A DNA stretch of 5,356 bases. Source: Candidatus Methanophaga sp. GoMg3.2. GTDB taxonomy: Archaea > Halobacteriota > Syntropharchaeia > Alkanophagales > Methanospirareceae. Location of the stretch: NCBI GenBank assembly GCA_013180565.1, contig QBUN01000262.1, positions 1-5,356 of the forward strand, read 5' to 3'. A program made the translations under genes and the position numbers. Shown one piece after another: positions 1 through 5,289 of the stretch; positions within the stretch are counted from its first letter, which is position 1, and each line of letters begins with the position of its first letter. Below the pieces are notes generated by a model that had not been told where the DNA came from, did not search any database, and was given only the letters and a program-made list of their open reading frames with translations.

Positions 1-228
1 GTCGCTCCACTTTACCGCAAGCGACCGATATACTATGACTAATTTGTTTATGCTGTTACACGGTGTTAAAATCTACCCTTAGGATTATCCTATCGAAGAT
101 ATTTCTTGGTTATGAAATCTTGTAGATTTTGATAACTACGGACGCTCAACATTCAACATGCCCCTCATGTAATCTGCTTCAGCGGATATTAGGGATATTG
201 AGTTACCCATACAAAACAGCGAAGAGCC
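1..228. mobile_element. Left-hand insertion sequence, inner end only
   Basis: The outer tip of this element is at position 228. Read on the minus strand from there it begins GGCTCTTCGC, and the body of the element runs left off the window. The same tip occurs in inverted orientation at 5290. Between 1 and 202 there is no long reading frame. The first 42 bases are open on the plus strand (ending APLYRKRPIYYD, stop TAA at 40-42), and the next frame is open to a TAG at about 80. These could be the frameshifted tail of a transposase, but I cannot prove it. The GGCTCTTC tip resembles ISL3-family ends, while the start of the right-hand copy (see there) looks more like a zinc-ribbon transposase of the IS1 type. 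The family is therefore left open. Confidence 0.6.
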
Positions 229-229
229 A
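203..229 (-). repeat. IS terminal inverted repeat (left copy)
   Basis: A 27-bp perfect inverted match to 5289-5315. On the minus strand it starts with the tip GGCTCTTCGC at 228 and ends near TATGGGTAA at 203. Bases beyond both edges do not match, so the repeat is sharply bounded, as expected for an IS terminal repeat rather than a duplicated gene. Confidence 0.85.
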
Positions 230-503
230 TATTTCGTTGGTCATTTTCGACCTTCACTTTACCACGAAGATCAAATATCGCCTCAAAAAGCCGCTGTAAA
301 GTCATTTTTTCACCATTGAAGCATTCATCCACCATATACGAGCAGATATTTGCAAACGAAATTCTGAAACAGGTCATTATCTGGTCTAGCTCCACATCCA
401 CACGGTAAATCTTCTTCGTATCTCTGATCCTTGCGAGCTCCTCTTTCTTCTTCTTCAACGATTTAAAATGCTTCTCGTGACTTTTCTCTATCTTCTTTAT
501 CTC
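229..503 (-). pseudogene. Transposase C-terminal remnant, cut by the left IS
   Basis: A minus-strand frame is open from just after a TAG at 504-506 down to the IS tip at 228. It reads through a lysine/glutamate-rich helix (KKKKEELARIRDTKKIY), then VELDQIMTCFRISFANICSY, then MTLQRLFEAIFDLRGKV, and stops matching after ENDQRN. I recognise this as the C-terminal part of a transposase type common in Methanosarcina/ANME-like archaea, recalled by pattern and not searched. The 5' portion with the catalytic domain is absent: there is no credible start, only a TTG at 458. The 3' end is replaced by IS sequence, so the apparent ending MALRCFVWVTQYP is the IS end read in frame. It cannot make a working transposase. 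It shows an older element hit by a younger one. Confidence 0.65.
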
Positions 504-513
504 CTAATTTGTT

Positions 514-894
514 TTAATTTCTATAAATTTCATCTAATATTTGTTTTACATCTTCAGGACTTCCCTCGGACATAAGATAAAATCCAAAATAGTATTTAGC
601 ACCACTATGCTCAATCACTAAACCCTTTCGAAAAAGTGACAAAAATGGCCCTCTAGCAATTTCGTAGTGAGTAATTTCGTCATATGGAAAAACTAAATGC
701 ATTTCGCCACCATCAAATGTATAAACTCCAGATCCATTAACCTGTAGTAGATTACTTAAAATACTTTCAAAAACTTTTTTAGTAGTATCTGATAATCGGC
801 CATCCGTTGTAAAAACGATATGAGAATCGCTTAAAATAAGGGAACCCTCCGTGCTGTTAATATCAGTAACATAACTGACTTTGTAAGTGTCCAT
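514..894 (-). CDS. Small PH/GRAM-like domain protein, function unknown
   Basis: A 126-aa intact gene starting with ATG at 894. A purine-rich stretch (GGAAGGGCGGTG on the minus strand) lies just upstream and an archaeal TATA box lies at 931-938, so this start is well supported. No signal peptide or membrane segment is visible. The pattern is a run of short beta strands ending in a helix: EGSLILSDSHIVFTT (16-30), MHLVFPYDEITHYEIARG (65-82), a strand around LFRKGLVIEHSG (87-98), YYFGFYLM (101-108), then a helix EDVKQILDEIY (114-124). A 'turn on a strand, then hydrophobic-YDEIT, then LxIE-xxGxKYYF' layout is typical of PH/GRAM-like folds, which bind lipids or proteins. No catalytic residues stand out. 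It is transcribed alone, between a transposase remnant and a toxin-antitoxin remnant, so context gives no firm role. The fold call is inference and the existence of the gene is fairly sure. Confidence 0.75.
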   Translation of the reverse strand: MDTYKVSYVTDINSTEGSLILSDSHIVFTTDGRLSDTTKKVFESILSNLLQVNGSGVYTFDGGEMHLVFPYDEITHYEIARGPFLSLFRKGLVIEHSGAKYYFGFYLMSEGSPEDVKQILDEIYRN

Positions 895-927
895 TTCACA
901 CCGCCCTTCCTATAACGTTTGAATCTC

Positions 928-942
928 AGGATTTATAAGCTT
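928..942 (-). promoter_or_regulatory. Archaeal TATA promoter for the PH-like gene
   Basis: On the minus strand, GAAAAGC is followed by TTATAAAT (plus 931-938), a good A-rich BRE plus TATA arrangement. The expected transcription start, about 25 bp downstream (near 910), leaves a leader of roughly 15 nt that carries the purine-rich ribosome-binding stretch before the ATG at 894. Confidence 0.55.
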
Positions 943-967
943 TTCACTTTTTTTGATTGTTATCCTG

Positions 968-1190
968 ATGGATTACTATACCCCCATTGGATTGGCTCAA
1001 AATTTGAAATTGCTCAATATCTTGAGGTCAGAAAATCCTAAACAGAAGAGCAAGAAAAATCATGGAGTTATCGATACTCTTCTCAATTTTTGTTGCAAAC
1101 TCGTTTTTTGATCACATTAAATTAAAGCATAGAATACATATAAAAGCGATTCATCTGTGTTTGGTTAAGTATTTATTTTTTCATTGTGAT
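968..1190 (+). pseudogene. Possible gene remnant with a one-base frameshift
   Basis: From an ATG at 968 the plus strand is open for 47 codons (MDYYTPIGLAQNLKLLNIL, then a basic stretch PKQKSKKNHGVIDTLLNF) to a TGA at 1109-1111. The stop is formed at a run of six T (1104-1109). With one T fewer, the frame continues as FDHIKLKHRIHIKAIHL and on to about 1190, where it runs into the antisense vapC remnant. The basic, hydrophobic-spaced composition would fit the C-terminus of a transposase, but I do not recognise the family. No other gene signal is seen between 895 and 1180. It may simply be AT-rich noise. Confidence 0.25.
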
Positions 1191-1424
1191 TTGGAATCAC
1201 GCAAAATAGTTACCCTAATCTGGTCTTTCACCCTTTTAAAGTGACTGTCTAAAGTTATAATCTCATTCACATCAGGCAGAGAAATCGCTGAGACAAAATG
1301 GATGGCATCGGATCCGGGTAAACCCGTAGATACGGAAACTGCTAAAACCGAATCCATAAAGGTCTCGAAATCTTCAGCGTAATAGAAACGCACCTATAAA
1401 AACGGAAGAGTCAATATACTCCAT
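1181..1424 (-). pseudogene. vapC: VapC-type PIN toxin, internally deleted and frameshifted
   Basis: The gene starts with an ATG at 1424, three bases after the stop of the upstream antitoxin (TAA AAG ATG). The first residues, MEYIDSSVFIGAFLL, are the classic PIN N-terminus with the first catalytic aspartate (D5), but that frame ends in TGA some 16 codons in. The C-terminal PIN half resumes in another frame from about 1391: YYAEDFETF, then GSDAIHFVSAI (catalytic D), VNEIITLDSHFKRV (last acidic D), ending at TGA 1181-1183. PIN toxins are usually about 130-150 aa and cleave RNA using three or four acidic residues. Here roughly 50 central residues, including the helix with the conserved glutamate, are missing and the frame is shifted at the joint. 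An inactive remnant is the best reading. The GTG at 1393 that could start the C-terminal piece is probably fortuitous. Confidence 0.75.
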
Positions 1425-1427
1425 CTT

Positions 1428-1685
1428 TTATCGCTCCCGTTCCTTCAGAAAATCAGCCACCGTAAGCGAAATTCCCCGTTTCTTTAAAGCCGCCATTGTT
1501 TCTTTCGCTAATTCATCTAATGTATCACAGATTTGCTCATCTTTCTCTATCTTACCGGTTCTCCTCAATTCCCCCATTAGGTCTAACAACTCTCTCGTTT
1601 CCGGAAGTAACACTTTTAATTTCCACAAACCGGTAAAATTAACCGGCTTCGTCCTTATCACTGTCGGAGTCATCTTCTCCACCAC
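1428..1685 (-). CDS. Putative antitoxin of the VapC-like pair
   Basis: An 85-aa soluble protein from a GTG at 1685; an ATG at 1673 (residue 5, preceded by GGAGAAG) is an equally possible start. It ends three bases before the vapC-like ATG, the typical antitoxin-first, tightly coupled operon layout. The sequence has a short strand-like N-terminus (TPTVIRTKPVNFTG), a hydrophobic helix (KVLLPETRELLDLMGELRR, 24-42) and an acidic, helical C-terminus ending ADFLKERER. The C-terminal helix would suit binding to a toxin. I do not recognise a ribbon-helix-helix, AbrB or Phd DNA-binding motif, so the role rests on position and size. Its partner toxin is broken, so this is now an orphan antitoxin with a promoter of its own. 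Confidence 0.6.
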   Translation of the reverse strand: MVEKMTPTVIRTKPVNFTGLWKLKVLLPETRELLDLMGELRRTGKIEKDEQICDTLDELAKETMAALKKRGISLTVADFLKERER

Positions 1686-1724
1686 TCTTAGTTTTATGCT
1701 TCTTAATCAAAAGTATACAGCCCA

Positions 1725-1733
1725 TTATATAAA
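1725..1733 (-). promoter_or_regulatory. TATA box for the antitoxin-toxin operon
   Basis: TTTATATAA on the minus strand, about 40-45 bp upstream of the GTG at 1685. Transcription would start near 1704, giving a short leader. The core TTATATAA is a palindrome, so it could also fire rightward, but only a 26-codon ORF (1757-1837) lies there. The rest of 1738-1861 holds no gene I can support. It is AT-rich and contains a run of seven C near 1804. Confidence 0.45.
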
Positions 1734-1861
1734 TCTAACTTTAGAGAATATAAGCAATGATACAAGAAAGGATAAATATGTATCTCAAGATAGATGATTG
1801 TTCCCCCCCTGATTTAACATCCCAAACTCACCATTAACTTTTAGGCGGTTTCTTTCTCTCT

Positions 1862-2845
1862 TCAGCGATAATTCCGTTCTAACTCAATTGGTTCTTCTTT
1901 AATTTCTATACCACTATCCCTTAATTTTGTTATAATTGAGTTCGGTAATGGGATATTCGCTTTTGGATTTAGGTATAACTCTTTACGAATCACGCAGCCA
2001 TCACTAAAGTAGTGGAAATACGACAAAATTGCAGAAATGATTGTATTGTCCATATCGGACTCTCCGGGCTCTACCTGTACAACCTCGCCATTTACTATCC
2101 AAGCTATAGCATCGTAGAATGCTTTTTCTATGTCTCTGTCATTGATAATGGACTGATCTATATACAAAACAACAATGCCGGGATAAAATCCGGATAATCC
2201 ATGGATTTCCGCCACAATTTTACTCTGTAAATCAATTGGCCTATGAGATTCCATTTTTCTTATCTCAACCCCCTTCCCTTTATCTAATATTTCCCCTTCT
2301 TTGCCTCTAATAGTCCGAACTTCAATAAACACTTCCGTCTCAGCATCAATAATTTTTATGTCTCCGCTTCCATTCTTTTTAGGATCAGGAATTGGTGGCT
2401 CAAGTTGGACATTTTGAAATCCTATATTTTTAAATAGGGAGCCAATTTCAATTTCTGCTAAAGTACTGGTGTACTGACCTTTATTTCTTAGACCATCGTA
2501 AAAATGCTTTCGATTTCGTTCAATCTCATCCTTCATGGTCTCTAAATATTCTTCTAAATGATCAATCCAATGAAGCGAGTTTTCACCATAATGATCGAAT
2601 TGATTTGCCAGCAAGTGCATATCTTCTTTCTCTTGCCTGAACTCTGATTCAAACCATTCTTTTGAGAATATCTTGGCAATGTTTGGATATTTTTTATGAA
2701 CAGCGAACGCATCCAAATTCTTGCTTTCTCTCACTTTTTCCACCACCACCTTCACCTCCTCCTCCGTCAGCCCATACAAATCATATACCAGTCCGTCAAT
2801 CCGCGCATCAACAATCTTTATCTGCCTTTGGCCTGCCTCGCACAT
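1862..2845 (-). CDS. Methyltransferase-tail/PD-(D/E)XK-like nuclease chimera
   Basis: A 327-aa protein from the ATG at 2845; an upstream TTG at 2863 would add only MFNHIY. Residues 5-38, including RIDGLVYDLYGLTEEEVKVV, match the extreme C-terminus of type IIG/BREX-like DNA methyltransferases (IDxLVYELYGLTEEEI), where a protein normally ends. The methylase body is absent. The remainder resembles a separate archaeal family: a charged helical linker (YPNIAKIFSKEWFESEF, 54-70), a helix STLAEIEIGSLFKNIGF (127-143) with an acidic residue, then GSGDIKI (D162) and VFIEVRTI (E175, R177). This is the order E...D...E-x-K/R of a restriction-endonuclease-like core, with arginine where lysine is usual. A probable DNA- or RNA-cleaving defence protein is inferred. 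The promoter at 2874-2883 lies about 33 bp upstream, so the chimera may be expressed. Whether the methylase tail is functional or a scar of deletion is open. Confidence 0.7.
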   Translation of the reverse strand: MCEAGQRQIKIVDARIDGLVYDLYGLTEEEVKVVVEKVRESKNLDAFAVHKKYPNIAKIFSKEWFESEFRQEKEDMHLLANQFDHYGENSLHWIDHLEEYLETMKDEIERNRKHFYDGLRNKGQYTSTLAEIEIGSLFKNIGFQNVQLEPPIPDPKKNGSGDIKIIDAETEVFIEVRTIRGKEGEILDKGKGVEIRKMESHRPIDLQSKIVAEIHGLSGFYPGIVVLYIDQSIINDRDIEKAFYDAIAWIVNGEVVQVEPGESDMDNTIISAILSYFHYFSDGCVIRKELYLNPKANIPLPNSIITKLRDSGIEIKEEPIELERNYR

Positions 2846-2873
2846 ATATATATGATTAAACAAAATCTTTAAT

Positions 2874-2883
2874 TATTTAAATA
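2874..2883. promoter_or_regulatory. Palindromic TATA box between divergent genes
   Basis: TATTTAAATA is a perfect 10-bp palindrome centred at 2878.5. It is about 27 bp from the abiEi ATG at 2906, the spacing of a leaderless archaeal transcript, and about 33 bp from the chimera's ATG at 2845 on the other strand. No Shine-Dalgarno sequence precedes 2906 (TAAAGATACACTATG), which supports leaderless translation of abiEi. Confidence 0.5.
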
Positions 2884-2905
2884 TGTAATTCTATAAAGAT
2901 ACACT

Positions 2906-3685
2906 ATGAACGTCCTTACAATAAAAGTTGATGAAGAGATAGTAAATGCCTTTACACACTTTGAGGATTGGGTTAGCATAGGCCATATAGCCGAAGCACT
3001 CAAACTTACTTATCCCACAGCAGAGAAAATATGCTGGACTTTGACGGGCAAAGGGATAGTTTTGTGGAAGCCAGGAAGAAGAAGACAGCAACTGTTCACG
3101 TATAATCAAGGTTATGGGAAAAAGGAAAAAACCGATGTGTTTCATGAATTGGATAGGCTTCTCGGCAGAGATTATTATATTACAGGAGAAACCGCCTTAT
3201 TTCTACATAATCTGACGGATCATGCAATGTATCAGAGGATAATAGAGATCGCCCTGCCTAAAAACAAATATAATGAAATTGCTAAAAAAGTAGTTGAGAA
3301 TTTAAATATGTATGCGACAATCATGCCAAGTAAAATTCCGAAACGATGCAATAAGAGCAATATAATAGCTGACGCTTTAGGCATAGGAGACGTTATAGTC
3401 TTAAGAAAAGCATTACATAATCCCAGATGGTTAAAATTTTATGGTGATCTCAATTTACCTAGCGTTGAGATTATTTTAGAAGAGATTGATTTACCAGATA
3501 GAAGGTTATTTGAATACGCTCTAAAGGCTATTGATTTAAATCTCACAGACGAGGCGTTTAACACGCTATGTCGGAAAAAGCCTGTCTTGATTTACTTGAA
3601 AAAGTATCTTGAGGGGGATAGAGAAATACCAGATACCATTTTGAACGCATTAAAGGCAGCTGAGAGAAATGTCAGAGGATATTAA
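2906..3685 (+). CDS. abiEi: AbiEi-family antitoxin / transcriptional regulator
   Basis: A 259-aa gene starting at ATG 2906, apparently leaderless from the TATA at 2874-2883. The N-terminal region (about 16-68) is a winged helix: FEDWVSIGHIAEALKLTYPT, then ICWTLTGKGIVLWKPGRRRQ with a basic wing, then LFTYN. Then comes the AbiEi domain: DYYITGETALFLHNLTD (89-105), where the family has a YYIS-xx-SALYLHGL-type motif, followed by LPSVEIILEEIDL (184-196) and a helical C-terminus. AbiEi proteins bind inverted repeats in their own promoter, repress the operon, and counteract the AbiEii toxin without a stable complex (type IV toxin-antitoxin, phage abortive infection). The last 17 bases overlap the start of abiEii, so the two are translated as a unit. 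Length and motifs are complete, with no sign of damage. It lies opposite in strand to every other confident gene here, which suggests an inserted cassette. Confidence 0.85.
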   Translation: MNVLTIKVDEEIVNAFTHFEDWVSIGHIAEALKLTYPTAEKICWTLTGKGIVLWKPGRRRQQLFTYNQGYGKKEKTDVFHELDRLLGRDYYITGETALFLHNLTDHAMYQRIIEIALPKNKYNEIAKKVVENLNMYATIMPSKIPKRCNKSNIIADALGIGDVIVLRKALHNPRWLKFYGDLNLPSVEIILEEIDLPDRRLFEYALKAIDLNLTDEAFNTLCRKKPVLIYLKKYLEGDREIPDTILNALKAAERNVRGY

Positions 3686-4094
3686 TTCATTGTTCTGGAG
3701 TAAGGAAATCTTTAATGGCGCGAAGATACGGGAGTACGCAAAAAAGGAGGGTGTTAATCCCATGGATTTTGAGATACAGATTTGGGTCTATGATACCCTA
3801 AAGGTGCTCAAAGAGTTCTCAGATTTGGATTTATTATTCAAAGGTGGAACCTGCATTCAATCTCTGCTTCCCTTAGACTTCCAGCGATTTTCAATCGATC
3901 TCGATTTTAACATTGAAACCCGATATCGGACACCAGAGTTTATTCTCACGAAATTCCGTGAATTAAATGATAAATTAGAGAATGAAGATTTGTTAGTCCC
4001 GCATCTGAGACACGATATGAAACCAAAAGTTCCGAGAACCTGGTTTACGGTAAATTTTATCCGAAGGAATATGATCCAATTTCGGGCACTGTGA
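3669..4094 (+). CDS. abiEii: AbiEii toxin, nucleotidyltransferase half (zero frame)
   Basis: The ATG at 3669 lies inside the end of abiEi (17-nt overlap). The 141-aa product carries the nucleotidyltransferase core of the AbiEii/AbiGii family: LLFKGGTCIQSL (GGT at 59-61), then R73, S75 and the metal-binding pair D77-x-D79 in RFSIDLDFN. These proteins modify RNA (tRNA in studied relatives) and stop growth. After residue 130 (WFTVNF) the zero frame drifts into IRRNMIQFRAL and meets TGA at 4092-4094, whereas the -1 frame gives YPKEYDPISG and continues as the rest of the toxin. A -1 step at the heptamer 4052-4058 would yield 318 aa, about the family's usual length (near 300). As written this piece lacks the C-terminal domain and may be inactive. 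The break is either a lost T, a sequencing error, or recoding. Confidence 0.8.
   Translation: MSEDINSLFWSKEIFNGAKIREYAKKEGVNPMDFEIQIWVYDTLKVLKEFSDLDLLFKGGTCIQSLLPLDFQRFSIDLDFNIETRYRTPEFILTKFRELNDKLENEDLLVPHLRHDMKPKVPRTWFTVNFIRRNMIQFRAL
4052..4086 (+). promoter_or_regulatory. Candidate -1 frameshift site in abiEii
   Basis: AAATTTT at 4052-4058 is in phase as A_AAT_TTT, the canonical X_XXY_YYZ slippery pattern. Right after it CCGAA (4061-4065) can pair with TTCGG (4081-4085), with a possible T-G pair outside and GGA/TCC (4066-4068/4075-4077) inside across a 3-nt bulge. The spacer is only 1-2 nt, shorter than the usual 5-9. The -1 frame joins the two toxin halves exactly. A plain loss of one T from a five-T run explains the same facts. 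Confidence 0.35.
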
Positions 4095-4624
4095 CGCTCT
4101 ATAGGCTGGTAATGTCAAAGGTGGTAGGCAGAAATAGGGAATTTGTCTACCGTGATGATCTAATAAAACGGGAGATCGTGAGAGGCATGTTTACTCACAC
4201 ACAGGTTCAGATAAATATAAAACATCACCCACCTGCTTTAGATTGGGTCTTAAGGGATATTGAGTTGAAAATCCGTAAATATCCCGATTACAAAAAGGAA
4301 TTACAATTTAAGTGTTCGTCACTGGGAGATTTGTTTGCAGACAAATTAATAGCATATAGAAATAGAAGGGAGTTCAAGGATTTGTATGACCTTGGTATGA
4401 TGACAAAAATAATAGCCGATTCAGACATTGCGATCTGCAAGCAAAAAATCAACTACGTTTTCGGGGATAACAAGATGATCCGGGATGTGGCGGAGGCGAT
4501 AGAACTCTCGCTTAACAGTAAAGAGTATTCAGGATATATGCATGGTTTGCCCAGAGAAGTTGCACCAATAATCAGAGATAGAATGTTCTACACGGGATTA
4601 ATCGATGTTATTGAAAGGATTTAG
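4091..4624 (+). CDS. abiEii: AbiEii toxin, C-terminal half (-1 frame)
   Basis: The frame is open from 4058 and can be started by a GTG at 4091 that overlaps the upstream stop (GTGA). From there it encodes 177 aa (residues 142-318 of the joined toxin). It contains the conserved second half of the AbiEii fold: VQINIK (39-44 of this piece), then CSSLGDLFADKLIAYRNR (75-92), then REFKDLYDLGMM (93-104). The ADK, R and RDhYD-like motifs are the AbiEii signature after the catalytic core. No good ribosome-binding site precedes the GTG (CGGGCACT only), so independent initiation would have to rely on coupling to termination. It ends at TAG 4622-4624, facing the minus-strand genes. No second lesion is seen, which argues for a recent break or for use of the frameshift. 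Confidence 0.75.
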   Translation: MTLYRLVMSKVVGRNREFVYRDDLIKREIVRGMFTHTQVQINIKHHPPALDWVLRDIELKIRKYPDYKKELQFKCSSLGDLFADKLIAYRNRREFKDLYDLGMMTKIIADSDIAICKQKINYVFGDNKMIRDVAEAIELSLNSKEYSGYMHGLPREVAPIIRDRMFYTGLIDVIERI

Positions 4625-4687
4625 AATGTTTTGTTTTTGCGTCTTCAAGAATTTTTCTACTGCTGGGTACAGGTCTTTCTCGTGCAT
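4625..4687 (-). pseudogene. 5' fragment of a DLYP-type protein gene, cut at the AbiE junction
   Basis: An ATG at 4687 directly abuts the stop of the DUF4268 gene (TAA then ATG, no gap), the layout of a translationally coupled operon. The reading is MHEKDLYPAVEKFLKTQKQN. A start of the form M-x-E-KDLYPPVKKFLE is familiar from archaeal proteins of unknown function that are often found near restriction or DNA-modification genes. This is recall and was not searched. After about 20 codons the reading runs into the antisense of the abiEii 3' end and stops at 4598-4600. The rest of the gene has been removed, so the right border of the inserted AbiE cassette lies at about 4625-4640. Confidence 0.5.
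4628..4638 (+). terminator. T-rich stretch after abiEii, possible terminator
   Basis: GTTTTGTTTTT follows the abiEii stop by a few bases without a clear hairpin, as archaeal oligo-T terminators often do. It overlaps the antisense end of the truncated gene at 4625-4687, so its T-richness could be coding sequence seen from the other side. Confidence 0.3.
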
Positions 4688-5289
4688 TTAAGTTTCTTCA
4701 ATACCGTGTTCCTCATCAACTTTTTTAGTCAAATCCAAACTTTTCACTCTCTTTGAAAATGTCTTTCGGAACTTAATTGTCATATCAGTTAACCAATCGA
4801 GATATTCTTCCCAATTTTCCCGCTTTGTTAAATCGGCGGCTCGCTTTAAGCCAATGGTTTTATCAAGATTTTCGGGATTAGGATCCCACTCTAATTTTTC
4901 ACCTATTTCGGCCTCTATCTCTTCTCTCATTTGCAATAACTGTGGTAATGCAACATTTGCGACTTTGTTACCTATATAAACTCTAACACCAATTTTATTA
5001 TCAAAAGTGTTAGCAGTATTTGATAAATGAATTCCTGATCTCCCTAAAGAAACATCAAACCAGTATTGAGGTCTTGCTGATTGTACCGATGGTATTTCTT
5101 TTCTTTTGCTTAATTTCTCTCTAAAATGTCTGCTGAATACGGCCCTACCGATACTTCTATGTTTTCTACCTGCAATTCGAGTCCTAGTGCTAAACTTAGC
5201 TTTTCTATATTCTCCTCTCTTGCCAGCCAGGGGGTAAAATCCGAAGCCTCATCAGGCCATTTTTTTCTTATATTTACCTTATTTAAATT
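4688..5289 (-). pseudogene. DUF4268-family protein gene, central part deleted
   Basis: Both ends of a DUF4268 protein are recognisable. The N-terminal piece (5289 down to TAA 5110-5112) reads KKWPDEASDFTPWLAREENI, then LGLELQVENIEVSVGPYSADIL. This is the family's 'W-P-x-EA-x-DFTPWL ... VGPxxADIL' opening. The C-terminal piece (from about 5125 to TAA 4688-4690) is in another frame and reads REKLSKRKEIPSVQSARPQ, WFDVSLGRSGIHLS, REEIEAEIGEKLEWDPNP, then LDWLTDMTIKFRKTF, matching the DUF4268 C-terminus. About 100-150 residues normally lie between, including the acidic 'ENQ...HLGQ...TYA' core thought to be nuclease-like. They are missing, and the joint at about 5112-5125 changes frame. The start codon is gone because the right-hand IS tip replaces everything before NLNKVNIRKK. 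The gene is non-functional as it stands. It was the first gene of an operon with the DLYP fragment. Confidence 0.75.

Noticed and set aside
1757..1837. 26-codon leaderless-looking ORF downstream of the palindromic TATA at 1725-1733
   Set aside because: Too short, of low complexity, and its sequence pattern is not protein-like.
2012..2197. Plus-strand 61-aa ORF
   Set aside because: Antisense to the middle of the nuclease domain; no family-like pattern.
2662..2859. Plus-strand 65-aa ORF with a proline-rich stretch
   Set aside because: It is the antisense shadow of the glutamate/valine-rich start of the methylase-tail/nuclease gene. No promoter or ribosome-binding site of its own.
2891..3145. 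Minus-strand 84-aa ORF
   Set aside because: Shadow of abiEi, whose motifs are clear on the plus strand.
2858..4636. 8-bp inverted match AAACAAAA (2858-2865) / TTTTGTTT (4629-4636) at the borders of the AbiE cassette
   Set aside because: Too short and too A/T-rich to be distinguished from chance, and there is no target duplication or recombinase. Worth a glance only if related cassettes share it.
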